DNA of 64,000 nucleotides from Chromobacterium alkanivorans (GCF_016937655.1 NZ_JAFHKL010000002.1:372001-436000); one strand, 5' to 3'; shown: positions 1 to 10,309, numbered from the stretch's first letter. Numbers and translations are program-made. Notes: a model not told the origin generated them from the sequence alone.

Positions 1-2437
<2,437 letters not shown>

Positions 2438-2469
2438 GGAGTGGCTCCTTCGGAACATTGATAAACACT

Positions 2470-2497
2470 ATCTGGGCATGGCCAGTTGCTTTTCAAG
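2470..2497 (-). promoter_or_regulatory. Sigma-32 type heat-shock promoter of clpB
   Basis: On the minus strand CTTGAAA (2497-2491) is followed after 14 bases by CCCAGAT (2476-2470). The E. coli sigma-32 pattern is CTTGAAA with 13-16 bases to CCCCATNT, so the -35 is exact and the -10 close. It would start transcription about 25 bases before the clpB start codon, which fits the known heat-shock control of clpB. Confidence 0.75.
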
Positions 2498-2683
2498 CCT
2501 CCTCGCCGTCGATCTTGATCCCGATTTTGCCTCAGGCGCATTTTATTTATGGCGTCGGCAAAAAATTTAATCTATGCATTAAATCAAGAGCGGAACCGGA
2601 CCGGCCCAAACAAGAGCCGCCCACCCAAGTCCCGAGCCGCCTGACTAGCGAAATCGCTTATCCAATCTCAAAGGGGTATCTCC

Positions 2684-3166
2684 ATGAAGCCATTACTGGC
2701 CGCCAGCCTTATATTCACCGCCTGTGCCCTGGCCCACGCCGACAACGACCTTTCCTTGCTGGCCTACGGCGCGTCGATACACAGCCAATGCAGCGGCAAA
2801 CGTTGCGATTTCAACGGGGAAAACCCCGGCCTGGGACTGGAATGGGCGCCGCTGGGCAACGACGCGGACGGTCGCTGGATAGGACGCGTCGGCTCTTATC
2901 GCGACTCCTTCCGCGAAACGGCCTGGTTCGTCGCCGGCGGCTGGCGCAAGGAATGGCAGCTGGGGTCCAGCCCGCTCTACGCCGGCACCACGCTATTGGC
3001 CGGCTATCTGGACGGCTCCGGCGTCAAGCAGATGGTCGTTTTCCCCATGCTCAGCATCGGCACCCGCAAGCTGGCGCTGGAAGTGGGCTATGTGCCCAAG
3101 ATGGATTACACCCCGCACAAGACGCGGGTCGCCGTCACCACGTTCAGCCTGCGCTGGACCTTTTAA
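2684..3166 (+). CDS. Small exported protein, probable outer-membrane beta-barrel
   Basis: The 160-residue product begins with a clear signal peptide (MKPLLAASLIFTACALAHA, cut before DND). The rest alternates polar and hydrophobic residues in short strands, is rich in Gly, Tyr and Trp, and ends in Phe (LRWTF), the usual last residue of outer-membrane barrels. Size and pattern recall small eight-stranded barrels such as PagP, but no PagP catalytic pattern was recognised. The start has a ribosome site (AAGGGG) 9 bases upstream. Its TAA stop coincides with the edge of a repeat element. It stands alone, between divergent clpB and the convergent umuD-like/selD pair. The function is unknown. Confidence 0.75.
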   Translation: MKPLLAASLIFTACALAHADNDLSLLAYGASIHSQCSGKRCDFNGENPGLGLEWAPLGNDADGRWIGRVGSYRDSFRETAWFVAGGWRKEWQLGSSPLYAGTTLLAGYLDGSGVKQMVVFPMLSIGTRKLALEVGYVPKMDYTPHKTRVAVTTFSLRWTF

Positions 3167-3304
3167 GAAACGGTTCAAAGCCTGCCTCGCTTCGGCGATA
3201 CGGCGCTGAAAACCGCCAAGGCCCCATCCCCTATGCGCATTCGGCTTTCTCGGCGGTTTTCGCCTTGTCTCGCCCTGGCTCGCAAGACTTTAAATAGGTT
3301 CTAA
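3164..3304. repeat. MITE-like element, copy 1, with terminal inverted repeats
   Basis: About 141 bases. The left end (TAAGAA..GGTTCAAAGCCTGC) and the reverse complement of the right end (TTAGAA..TATTTAAAGTCTTGC) are imperfect inverted repeats of about 22 bases. The right half (about 3236-3291) matches 32290-32346 with roughly five differences over 55 bases. The left end includes the TAA stop codon of the preceding gene. It contains no reading frame of its own and also fills the convergent gap before the umuD-like gene. Confidence 0.75.
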
Positions 3305-3319
3305 GCCGCGCCGGCAAGG

Positions 3320-3817
3320 TCAGCGCAGCGAGCGCACCACTGAGCTGACCACGCCCCAGATCTCGACGCCGGCCTCCGCCTGCAAATCGGCGTAGCCCGG
3401 CTGCGCGGCGCGCAAGCAGACTTGACCGGGGCTCAGGTGCAAGCGGCGCACCAGGAATTCGTCGCCCGCCACCGCCACCACCACATCGTTGTGGCGCGGC
3501 GGCAGCAGGCGATCGACGATCAGCAGGTCGCCGTCGAAAATGCCGGCCCCGGCCATGGCGTCGCCGGCGACGCGCACGAAGAAACTGGTGTCCGGGTGCT
3601 GGATCAGGAAGTCGTTGAGATTGAGCGAACGCTCGAGATAGTCGTCGGCCGGCGACGGGAAGCCCGCCGCCACGCTGCCGTCGAACCACGGGATAGAAAC
3701 GTCGCCGGCGCAGGAGCGGCGCGCGCCGCCCACTCTCCCCGGCGCCAGCCGCGCCAGTTCCGCCAAAGGCCGGTCGCGGGCGACCAGCGGCGGGCTCTGC
3801 GGATGGGCGTCGTCCAC
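3320..3817 (-). CDS. UmuD/LexA-like S24 protein with the catalytic serine and lysine replaced
   Basis: The C-terminal part aligns well with UmuD: AAGFPSPADDY, DLNDFLIQHP-like and ADGDLLIVDR-type segments are all present. UmuD cuts itself using a serine in GDSM and a lysine in the following VKKL strand. Here these read GDAM (about residue 86, GCC codon) and LVRRL (about residue 121), so both catalytic residues are gone, although an Ala-Gly pair remains at the cleavage position. The protein should be unable to self-cleave. The start is uncertain: GTG at 3817, ten bases after the selD stop, without a clear ribosome site. It is probably co-transcribed with selD. No umuC lies nearby. It may be a decoy or a regulator rather than a polymerase subunit. 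Confidence 0.8.
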   Translation of the reverse strand: MDDAHPQSPPLVARDRPLAELARLAPGRVGGARRSCAGDVSIPWFDGSVAAGFPSPADDYLERSLNLNDFLIQHPDTSFFVRVAGDAMAGAGIFDGDLLIVDRLLPPRHNDVVVAVAGDEFLVRRLHLSPGQVCLRAAQPGYADLQAEAGVEIWGVVSSVVRSLR

Positions 3818-3827
3818 GTCGCGCCGC

Positions 3828-4868
3828 TCAGCGAACGATGACGCGGGCCTCGCCCGCGGCCAGACGGCCGATCTTGGCGGCATAGCCGAAGCCGGCGCGC
3901 TGGAAACGCGCCAGGACTTCGTCCGCCTGCTCCGGCGCCACCGCCGCCAGCAAGCCGCCGCTGGTCTGCGGATCGGCCAGCAAGCGCAGCTGCCACTCCG
4001 GCAGTTCCGCGCCGAAATCGACATGCTCGCCGAAGCTGGCCAGATTGCGCTCGATCGCGCCCGGGCCGCAGCCTTGCTCCGCGAAAGCGCGCGCCTCCTC
4101 GATCACAGGCACCTCGGCCATATCGATGTGCGCCGCCAGCTTCGCGCCCTTGCACACCTCCAGGGCATGGCCGAGCAGGCCGAAGCCGGTGACGTCGGTC
4201 AGCGCGTGCACGCCGTCCATGGCCGCCAGTTCCGCGCCCACGGTGTTCAATTTGGTGGTGGAGGCGATCAAGGCCTGGTAGCCCTTGTCGTCCAGCTCCC
4301 CTTTTTTCATCGCCTGCGCCAGCACGCCGACGCCCAGGCCCTTGCCCAGGATCAGCACGTCGCCGTCGCGCGCCTCGCTGTTGCGCTTGAGCTGGTCCGG
4401 ATGCACCACGCCCAAGGCCACCAGGCCGTAGATCGGCTCCGGGGAATCAATGGAATGGCCGCCGGCGAGCGGGATGCCGGCCGCGTGGCATACCGATTCG
4501 CCGCCGGAAAGAATGTCGCGGATGGTTTCCACCGGCAGCACCTTCACCGGCATGCCGACGATGGCCAGCGCCATGATGGGCGTCGCGCCCATCGCGTAAA
4601 TGTCCGACAGCGCGTTGGTGGCGGCGATGCGGCCGAAATCATAGGCGTCGTCGACGATGGGCATGAAGAAGTCGGTGGTCGCCACAATCGCCTGCGAGGC
4701 GTTCAGCTGATACACCGCGGCGTCGTCGCTGGTTTCCGCTCCCACCAACAGATTGGGAAAGGCCATCTTTTCCTTGGCCGTCGACAAAATGGACTCCAGC
4801 ACCGCCGGGGCAATTTTGCAGCCGCAGCCACCGCCGTGAGACAATTGCGTCAATTTGATTTCAGCCAT
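3828..4868 (-). CDS. selD: Selenide, water dikinase (selenophosphate synthetase)
   Basis: SelD makes selenophosphate from selenide and ATP, the selenium donor for selenouridine in tRNA and for selenocysteine. The 346-residue protein starts MAEIKLTQLSHGGGCGCKIAP, matching the family N-terminus. The active position is an ordinary cysteine, not selenocysteine. AIR-synthase-like halves follow, with DDAAVY, GGHSI and LTDVTGFGLLGH motifs and PQTSGGLL near the C-terminus. It is divergent from mnmH with only 20 bases between the two start codons, and the umuD-like gene follows 10 bases behind it. No selA or selB is in the window. Confidence 0.96.
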   Translation of the reverse strand: MAEIKLTQLSHGGGCGCKIAPAVLESILSTAKEKMAFPNLLVGAETSDDAAVYQLNASQAIVATTDFFMPIVDDAYDFGRIAATNALSDIYAMGATPIMALAIVGMPVKVLPVETIRDILSGGESVCHAAGIPLAGGHSIDSPEPIYGLVALGVVHPDQLKRNSEARDGDVLILGKGLGVGVLAQAMKKGELDDKGYQALIASTTKLNTVGAELAAMDGVHALTDVTGFGLLGHALEVCKGAKLAAHIDMAEVPVIEEARAFAEQGCGPGAIERNLASFGEHVDFGAELPEWQLRLLADPQTSGGLLAAVAPEQADEVLARFQRAGFGYAAKIGRLAAGEARVIVR

Positions 4869-4888
4869 TTGCGGACTCCGCCATATTT

Positions 4889-5926
4889 ATGCTTTTCAAG
4901 GTCGCGAACGTATCACAGCTTGGGCAGTTTGACGAGATCATCGACGTCCGCTCCCCGGCAGAATTTGCCGAGGATCATATTCCCGGCGCCATTAATTGCC
5001 CGGTTCTGGACAACGATGAGCGAATTCGCGTCGGCACCCTGTACAAACAGGTGTCTCCGTTCGAAGCTCGCAAGGTCGGCGCCGCGCTGGCCGCCAAGAA
5101 CATCGCCCGCCATATCGAAGAAAGTTTCTCCGACCGGCCCAAGTCCTGGCGTCCGTTGATCTGCTGCTGGCGCGGCGGCCAGCGCTCCGGCTCCATGGCG
5201 CTGATCTTCGCCCAGATAGGCTGGCCCGCGCATCAGCTGGAGGGCGGCTACAAAGCTTACCGCCGCCAGGCGCTGCAATGGCTGGAAGAGCTGCCCGGCC
5301 AGCTCAGGCTGCGCGTGATCTGCGGCCCCACCGGCTCCGGCAAGAGCCGCTTGCTGCAGGCGCTGGCGCGCGCCGGCCACCAGGTGCTGGATCTGGAGCA
5401 ACTGGCCAATCACCGCGGCTCGGTATTGGGCCGGCTGCCGGACCAGCCCCAGCCGCCGCAAAAATGGTTCGACACCTTGCTGCTGCAACAGATTCGCGGC
5501 CTGGACCCCAACCGCCCGGTATTCATCGAGGCGGAAAGCAAGAAAGTGGGCTTCGTCAGCCTGCCCGACGCGCTCTACCGCCAGATGCACCAAGGAGACT
5601 GCCTGCTGATCGACGTGCCCTTGGCGGAGCGCGTGCGCTTCCTGCTGGAAGATTACGCCTTCTACCTGCAAGACCCGGAGGCCTTGATCCGCCAGCTGGG
5701 CTTCCTGAAAGGGCTGCACTCCGGCGAACAGCTGGACGCCTGGAACCAGATGATCCGGGCCGGGCGCTTCGACGCCCTGGTGGCGGAGTTGCTGGCCAAG
5801 CACTACGATCCGCTCTATTACCGCTCGCTGGGCAAACACTATCCGCAACTGGCCGAGGCCATGCCCCTGCGGCTGGACAGCCTGGCTCCGGAACGACTGG
5901 ACCTTGCCGCCGCGCAGATCGCCTGA
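4889..5926 (+). CDS. mnmH: tRNA 2-selenouridine synthase
   Basis: MnmH (SelU, YbbB) replaces the sulfur of 2-thiouridine at tRNA position 34 with selenium from selenophosphate, by way of a geranylated intermediate. The 345-residue protein has an N-terminal rhodanese domain (DVRSPAEF near residue 20, catalytic cysteine in CCWRGGQRSGSMA near residue 91) and a C-terminal P-loop domain (GPTGSGKS near residue 149). Length and order match E. coli YbbB. It is divergent from selD, which supplies its substrate; MnmC, encoded next, acts on the same nucleotide. Its TGA stop is followed at once by a sequence resembling the end of the repeat element. Confidence 0.95.
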   Translation: MLFKVANVSQLGQFDEIIDVRSPAEFAEDHIPGAINCPVLDNDERIRVGTLYKQVSPFEARKVGAALAAKNIARHIEESFSDRPKSWRPLICCWRGGQRSGSMALIFAQIGWPAHQLEGGYKAYRRQALQWLEELPGQLRLRVICGPTGSGKSRLLQALARAGHQVLDLEQLANHRGSVLGRLPDQPQPPQKWFDTLLLQQIRGLDPNRPVFIEAESKKVGFVSLPDALYRQMHQGDCLLIDVPLAERVRFLLEDYAFYLQDPEALIRQLGFLKGLHSGEQLDAWNQMIRAGRFDALVAELLAKHYDPLYYRSLGKHYPQLAEAMPLRLDSLAPERLDLAAAQIA

Positions 5927-5945
5927 GAACCGATTCGAAGCCCGC
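5924..5945. repeat. Possible end remnant of the MITE-like repeat at the mnmH stop
   Basis: TGAGAACCGATTCGAAGCCC matches the terminal repeat of the elements at 3164 and 32245 (T-R-AGAA-N-C-N-G-N-TC-R-AAG) and, as there, its first three bases are the stop codon. No matching second end was found, so this is a remnant or a chance resemblance. Confidence 0.4.
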
Positions 5946-6040
5946 CGCGCGGAGCGGCGCTGATCGCGGCGCAAAACTGCGGTATCATCAGAACATCCTA
6001 ATTCATCCGCGGCGCCGCGCCGCGCCCCGACTCCGCGCGC

Positions 6041-8026
6041 ATGACCCCACACGCTCAACTTGACTGGCAAGACGGTCAACCGGTTTCCCTCGCATTCGGC
6101 GACGTCTACTTTTCCCGCGCTTCCGGCCTGGACGAAACCCGCCATGTCTTCCTGCGGCACAACCGCTTGGCCGAACGCTTCGCCGAGCTGTCCGCCGGCG
6201 GCCACTTCACCATCGCCGAAACCGGCTTCGGCACCGGCCTGAACTTCCTGTGCGCGTGGGAGTGCTTCCTGCAATACGCGCCGGCCGATACGCGGCTGCA
6301 CTTCATCAGCGCGGAGAAATTTCCGCTGACCCCGCGCGATCTGACCCAGGCGCTGGCGCTCTGGCCCCAGCTCGCCGGACTGGCTCGGCAACTGCTGGCC
6401 CAATACCAGGCCCTGCCCCCGGGCTGGCACCGGCTGCTGCTGAGCCAGGGCCGCGTCACGCTGACCTTGTTGATCGGCGACGTGCTGGAGGTGCTGCCGG
6501 AAGTGGACGCGCGCGTCGACGCCTGGTTTCTCGACGGCTTCGCCCCGTCCAAGAACCCGGACATGTGGCGGCCGGAACTGTTCCAGACCATGGCGCGGCT
6601 TTCCGCGCCCGGCGCCACCTTCGCCACCTTCACCAGCGCCGGCTTCGTGCGCCGCGGCTTGAGCGAGGCCGGCTTCGCCGTCGGCAAGACCGCCGGCTTC
6701 GGCCATAAGCGGGAAATGAGCCACGGCCATTTGCAAACTCCGCCCGCCGGCGAGTGGTCGCCGCCTTGGTTTGCCCGTCCGGCGCGGCGGCACGGGGAAC
6801 GCAGCGCCATCGTCATCGGCGGCGGCATCGCCGGCGCCGCCAGCGCCTACAGCCTGGCCTGCCGCGGCTGGCAGGTAACCGTGGTGGAGCGCCTGCCCGA
6901 GCTGGCCCGCGGCGCCTCCGGCAACCCGCAGGGCGTGTTGTACACCAAGCTGTCGCCGCACTTCACCCCGCTGACCCGTTTGATCCTGTCCGGTTACGGC
7001 TACAGCCTGCGCACCTTGAAAACCCAATTGCCGGAAGACGACGCGCACTGGCGCGGCTGCGGCGTACTGCAACTGGCCTACGACGCGGCCGAGGCGGAAC
7101 GCCAGCAAGGGCTGGCCGCGGCCGGTTTCGGCGCCGACTTCCTGCGTCCGGTCGACGCTCGGGAAGCCAGCGAGCTGGCCGGCATGGAACTGCAACACGG
7201 CGGGCTGTTCTTCCCTCAGGGCGGCTGGGTCAACCCGCCCGCGCTGGTGCGCAAACTGGTGGAGCATCCCAATATCCAAGTCCGCACCAGCCGCACCATC
7301 GTGGAGCTGGACTACAACCCGCTGGACAAAAGCTGGGTCGCCATCGGCGATGAAGGATCGGTGGCCATCGGTTCCGTGGTCATTCTGGCCGGAGCGGCGG
7401 AAACCGGCGCGTTCGACGCCACCCAGCACCTGCCCTTGAAAAAGATTCGCGGCCAGGTCACCGTGGCGCGCGCCACCGCGAGCAGCGAAGCGCTGCGCAC
7501 CGTGCTGTGCGGCGAGGGCTACATCTCCCCGGCCCGCTTCGGCGAACACTGTCTGGGCGCCACCTTCAAATTCAACACCGAAGACCTCGGCGTCAACCTG
7601 TTCGAGCATCAGGAAAACCTGCAGATGCTGGCGGGACTCGCGCCCAGCTTGTACCAGGCCTTGGGCGGCGAAGGCCTGCTGGACAAAGCCCTGGCCGGGC
7701 GCGCCGCGCTGCGCTGCACCAGCCCGGACTACCTGCCCATCGTCGGGCCGGTCGCCCACGCGCAAAGCCTGATCGACGCCTATTTGCCGCTGAGCAAGGA
7801 CGCCTCGCTGAAGCTGAGCGCCGCCTCGCCCTGGATAGACGGCCTCTACGTCAACACCGCCCATGGCTCGCGCGGCATGATCACCGCGCCGCTGTCGGGC
7901 GAAATCCTCGCGGCCCTGCTGGAGGACGAGCCGGCCCCTGTGGCCCGCAGCCTGATGCAAGCCACCCACCCCAGCCGCTTTCTGATGCGCGATCTGATGC
8001 GCAACAAACTGCCGCAGCGAAACTGA
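6041..8026 (+). CDS. mnmC: Bifunctional tRNA (mnm5s2U34) methyltransferase / FAD-dependent cmnm5s2U34 oxidoreductase
   Basis: MnmC finishes 5-methylaminomethyl-2-thiouridine at the wobble position of several tRNAs. The 661-residue protein has the full two-domain layout. The N-terminal SAM-dependent methyltransferase carries AETGFGTGLNFL near residue 53 and DAWFLDGFAPSKNPDMW near residue 160. The C-terminal FAD oxidase (DAO fold) has its dinucleotide motif VIGGGIAGAASAYSLA near residue 258, and DYLPIVGP and THGSRG-type segments follow. ATG at 6041 gives the family N-terminus (LDWQDGQPVS). It lies 114 bases behind mnmH, in the same direction. The two act on overlapping sets of tRNAs, so the pairing makes functional sense. 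Confidence 0.96.
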   Translation: MTPHAQLDWQDGQPVSLAFGDVYFSRASGLDETRHVFLRHNRLAERFAELSAGGHFTIAETGFGTGLNFLCAWECFLQYAPADTRLHFISAEKFPLTPRDLTQALALWPQLAGLARQLLAQYQALPPGWHRLLLSQGRVTLTLLIGDVLEVLPEVDARVDAWFLDGFAPSKNPDMWRPELFQTMARLSAPGATFATFTSAGFVRRGLSEAGFAVGKTAGFGHKREMSHGHLQTPPAGEWSPPWFARPARRHGERSAIVIGGGIAGAASAYSLACRGWQVTVVERLPELARGASGNPQGVLYTKLSPHFTPLTRLILSGYGYSLRTLKTQLPEDDAHWRGCGVLQLAYDAAEAERQQGLAAAGFGADFLRPVDAREASELAGMELQHGGLFFPQGGWVNPPALVRKLVEHPNIQVRTSRTIVELDYNPLDKSWVAIGDEGSVAIGSVVILAGAAETGAFDATQHLPLKKIRGQVTVARATASSEALRTVLCGEGYISPARFGEHCLGATFKFNTEDLGVNLFEHQENLQMLAGLAPSLYQALGGEGLLDKALAGRAALRCTSPDYLPIVGPVAHAQSLIDAYLPLSKDASLKLSAASPWIDGLYVNTAHGSRGMITAPLSGEILAALLEDEPAPVARSLMQATHPSRFLMRDLMRNKLPQRN

Positions 8027-8065
8027 GGCGAGCAGACGGCCCGGCTTGCGCCGGCCGCGAACCCC

Positions 8066-8091
8066 CCCCCGTCGCGCCAAGGCGACGGGGG
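8066..8091. terminator. Hairpin between convergent mnmC and thioesterase genes
   Basis: CCCCCGTCGC, a six-base loop, then GCGACGGGGG form a stem of ten pairs between two convergent stop codons. There is no T-run on either side, so if it ends transcription it is not a classical intrinsic terminator. Confidence 0.45.
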
Positions 8092-8111
8092 CGAAAACAG
8101 AGGCGGTCGCC

Positions 8112-8540
8112 TCAGGCGGCGGACTGTGCCGCCGTCTCCACCGCCTCGCGGATGTCCTCGGGAATGGATACCGACTTGCCCGCCTGGTAGTCCACCCACA
8201 CCAGCGTCACCTCGCCGCTGGCGTAGACCACGCCGGGATCGTCGCGCCGATAAAAATGATGCCGCAGCTTCAAGCTGCTGCGTCCCAGTTTTTCCAGTTC
8301 GATGGTAATGTCCAGCGTGGCGGGATAGGTGATCTCCTTGCGAAACACGCAGGCGGTGCCCGCCAGCACCGGGCCGCAACCGTTAGGGTCGATGCCGTGA
8401 CCCAGGCTTTCCAACCAATCCAGGCGGATCTGCTCCAAATAGCGGAAATAATAGGTATTGTTCAAATGCCCGACGGCATCCATATCGCCCCAACGCATCA
8501 CAATGCTGCGGGTATCGATCACCGGGTAATGCTTGTCCAC
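8112..8540 (-). CDS. Acyl-CoA thioesterase, hotdog fold (4HBT family)
   Basis: The 142-residue single-domain hotdog protein contains the 4HBT signature RWGDMDAVGHLNNTYYFRYLE near residues 17-37, where the aspartate before GHLNN is the usual catalytic residue. Such proteins cleave acyl-CoA thioesters in the cytoplasm, and the sequence resembles YbgC/FcbC-type enzymes. The substrate cannot be told from sequence. It is a single gene, convergent with mnmC and followed upstream by the gene-poor small-RNA region. Confidence 0.88.
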   Translation of the reverse strand: MDKHYPVIDTRSIVMRWGDMDAVGHLNNTYYFRYLEQIRLDWLESLGHGIDPNGCGPVLAGTACVFRKEITYPATLDITIELEKLGRSSLKLRHHFYRRDDPGVVYASGEVTLVWVDYQAGKSVSIPEDIREAVETAAQSAA

Positions 8541-8719
8541 GCTGTTCCCCTTGAAAGACGGGCCGGCGCGGCGTCCATCGATCGCCGTTCACGGCCGGCG
8601 CGCCATGATTGTTTGCACTGCGTCATGATAACGGCCAATCCCGTCCGGGTCACATAGCGTCACATAAAACACAACAAATCCAAATATCCGGCCCCGAAAC
8701 AAAACGGCATACTGGTTTC

Positions 8720-8863
8720 CGTCAGCAGCCAGGGCTCGCAAGAGTCCTGATCTGGCATGATCAGCGCGCGGGTTCTGTTGGAAATTACCTACCCCTTCTG
8801 GCCTGCGCGTTGGTCTCCTGAGCGAAGGTGCAAATTGGGGGCCCCATCTGGGGCTCTTTTTTT
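8720..8863 (+). ncRNA. Candidate small RNA A (sibling of B)
   Basis: No convincing reading frame occurs here. The stretch shares its plan with 9004-9140: GCATACTG, a possible -10 (8707-8714), about 109 bases, then the identical 17-mer CCTGAGCGAAGGTGCAA (8817-8833), then a GC hairpin with seven T's. Predicted length is about 144 bases. The middle can fold, with CGCGCGGG facing CCTGCGCG. The -35 is poor, so the start is approximate. No known RNA family was recognised. Confidence 0.5.
8837..8863 (+). terminator. Intrinsic terminator of candidate small RNA A
   Basis: GGGGCCCC, a short loop, GGGGCTC and then TTTTTTT. The stem and T-run are classical for the plus strand, yet no protein gene lies upstream on that strand since mnmC at 8026. 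Confidence 0.8.
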
Positions 8864-9003
8864 ATGCTCGCCGCCCAGGCTCAGGACCAAAACGCGAATT
8901 CATTGCGCAAATGTTAAGCCCACCCCGATTTCATCACAGCCCGTCACACAAGCCCCCAATAATCACTCTATTTGGCCCGCGCCGGCAGGCGCATACTGCG
9001 TCC

Positions 9004-9140
9004 ATCGAATCAGCCCTCCCCCGAGAGCGGATTCGATGCGATCGAAGCGCTGCCGGCTGTGGATACACGCCCTCCGGCGGTTGCGTCGATCACCTGAGCG
9101 AAGGTGCAATTCAGAGCCCCCTGATCGGGGCTCTTTTTTT
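9004..9140 (+). ncRNA. Candidate small RNA B (sibling of A)
   Basis: This is a second copy of the plan seen at 8720-8863: GCATACTG at 8991-8998, about 101 bases, the 17-mer CCTGAGCGAAGGTGCAA at 9093-9109, then AGAGCCCC/GGGGCTCT with a T-run. Predicted length is about 137 bases. The 5' half diverges from copy A but has matching short blocks (GAG..ATG.GATC..GCGC). ATTCGAT..ATCGAA pairing is possible near 9025-9046. Tandem sibling small RNAs are known in Neisseria; whether these are related is unknown. Confidence 0.5.
9113..9140 (+). terminator. Intrinsic terminator of candidate small RNA B
   Basis: AGAGCCCC, loop CTGATC, GGGGCTCT, then TTTTTTT: an eight-pair stem with a T-run on the plus strand. 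Confidence 0.85.
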
Positions 9141-9206
9141 ATGCGCCGGCCGGCGGGGACGCGGGCCAAGCCCTCTTGCTTTCGTGTTACACTCGGCAGA
9201 CTGGGC

Positions 9207-9233
9207 AAAAAAAGAGGCCGCGCGAACGCGGCC
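9207..9233 (-). terminator. Intrinsic terminator on the minus strand without a gene before it
   Basis: Read on the minus strand, GGCCGCG, loop TTCG, CGCGGCC are followed by CTC and seven T's (complement of 9207-9213). Confidence 0.8.
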
Positions 9234-9397
9234 CAAACGGGGATCTCAATTCACCAAGTGTCCAAATGCAGGCTTGGCACGTCAAAACAAAGTACAGACG
9301 AACGACGTCTACATAACGCATGAACACAGAAAACGCGGCAACCGGCGTAAAACAATGAGCAGGGCCGGCCGGGTTTTCTTGCAAGCCCTGAAGCTGC
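9207..9397 (-). ncRNA. Candidate small RNA C on the minus strand
   Basis: A clear intrinsic terminator on the minus strand (9233-9207) has no protein gene upstream of it: the next gene to the right, ppiC, is on the plus strand. About 165 bases upstream there is a possible promoter, TTGTCC (9432-9427), 17 bases, TATACG (9409-9404), giving a transcript of roughly 190 bases. The overlapping 81-codon frame reads through the terminator and looks non-coding. The promoter is weak, so the RNA is tentative. Confidence 0.35.
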
Positions 9398-9498
9398 ATG
9401 ACTCGTATACTAGCGACGAAGCAGCCGGACAAATATAAGATTATTCTTAAAATTTTCGTGGTTTACTCCAAAGCGCCGCGGACCGCCCGTCGCCTTTC

Positions 9499-9527
9499 TT
9501 GACAAGCGCGGCGATCGCTTTTCTAAT
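9499..9527 (+). promoter_or_regulatory. Sigma-70 promoter of the parvulin gene
   Basis: TTGACA (9499-9504), 17 bases, TCTAAT (9522-9527): a perfect -35 and a near-consensus -10 at ideal spacing, 54 bases before the start codon. Confidence 0.8.
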
Positions 9528-9580
9528 CGCCAGTTTCCGCCCTTTGGCGCATCCCTCATTTACCATCACAGGAAATCTCC

Positions 9581-10309
9581 ATGACCATTCGAGTCAACGG
9601 CATCGAAATCACCGAAGACATGGTGCAAGCGGAACAAGCCCACTACGCTGACGCGCCGAACCCGCGCGATGCCGCCGTTCAGGAGCTGGTCCTGCGCGAG
9701 CTGCTGCTGCAGAAAGCCAAATCCATCGGCATCGACACCGCCGACCAAGGCGCCGCCATCGGCGCCTTGCTGGAACAGGAACTGCAGGTCGACGCCGTGG
9801 ACGAAGCCGCCTGCCTCGCGTTCTACAATCAATACCCCGAGCGTTTCAGCAGCGGCGAATCCGCCGTGGCCAGCCACATCCTGTTCCCGCTGGGCGAAGG
9901 CCTGGCCGGCAGCCTGGCCAAAGCCAAGGCGGAAGGCGTGCTGGAAGACATCAAGGCCAACCCGGCCCGCTTCGCCGATCTGGCCCGCGAACACTCCACC
10001 TGCCCGTCCGGCCAGCAAGGCGGCAGCCTGGGCCAGTTCGGCCGCGGCCAAATGGTGCCGGAATTCGAACAGGCGGTATTCAGCACCGACGCCGGCCAGA
10101 TCGCGCCGGAACTGGTCCAGACCCAGTTCGGCTACCACATCATCCAGGTGCAGGAACGCCACGAAGGCGGCAAAGTGAGCTTTGAGGAGATCAAGGACCG
10201 CCTGCAGCAATACCTGAACGATATGGCCGGCAACAAGGCGATGCAGGCTTACCTGGGCCAACTGGTCGCCGCCGCCCAGATCGAAGGCTACGCGATGCCG
10301 GCGCTGTAA
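9581..10309 (+). CDS. Parvulin-type peptidyl-prolyl cis-trans isomerase, no signal peptide
   Basis: Parvulins speed cis-trans turning of bonds before proline. The 242-residue protein has a helical N-terminal part (1-90) and a PpiC/rotamase domain at about 95-215, with SHILFPLGE, STCPSGQQGGSLGQFGRGQMVPEFE and TQFGYHIIQV, the usual parvulin signature. No signal peptide or membrane segment is seen, so unlike SurA or PrsA it should stay in the cytoplasm; the layout resembles NifM-like parvulins. The start has a ribosome site (AGGAAA). It stands alone between its own promoter and terminator. Clients are unknown. Confidence 0.9.
   Translation: MTIRVNGIEITEDMVQAEQAHYADAPNPRDAAVQELVLRELLLQKAKSIGIDTADQGAAIGALLEQELQVDAVDEAACLAFYNQYPERFSSGESAVASHILFPLGEGLAGSLAKAKAEGVLEDIKANPARFADLAREHSTCPSGQQGGSLGQFGRGQMVPEFEQAVFSTDAGQIAPELVQTQFGYHIIQVQERHEGGKVSFEEIKDRLQQYLNDMAGNKAMQAYLGQLVAAAQIEGYAMPAL

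Noticed and set aside
4913-8080. A 1055-codon frame opposite mnmH and mnmC
   Set aside because: Low-complexity Gly/Gln/Ala product; the plus-strand genes carry clear family motifs throughout.
8721-8744. GGCTCGCAAGA in small RNA A, shared with the repeat element core
   Set aside because: The match is only eleven bases with no surrounding likeness, so chance is enough.
9187-9432. 81-codon frame on the minus strand in the gene-poor region
   Set aside because: It runs through a strong terminator, has no good ribosome site and the product has no protein-like pattern.
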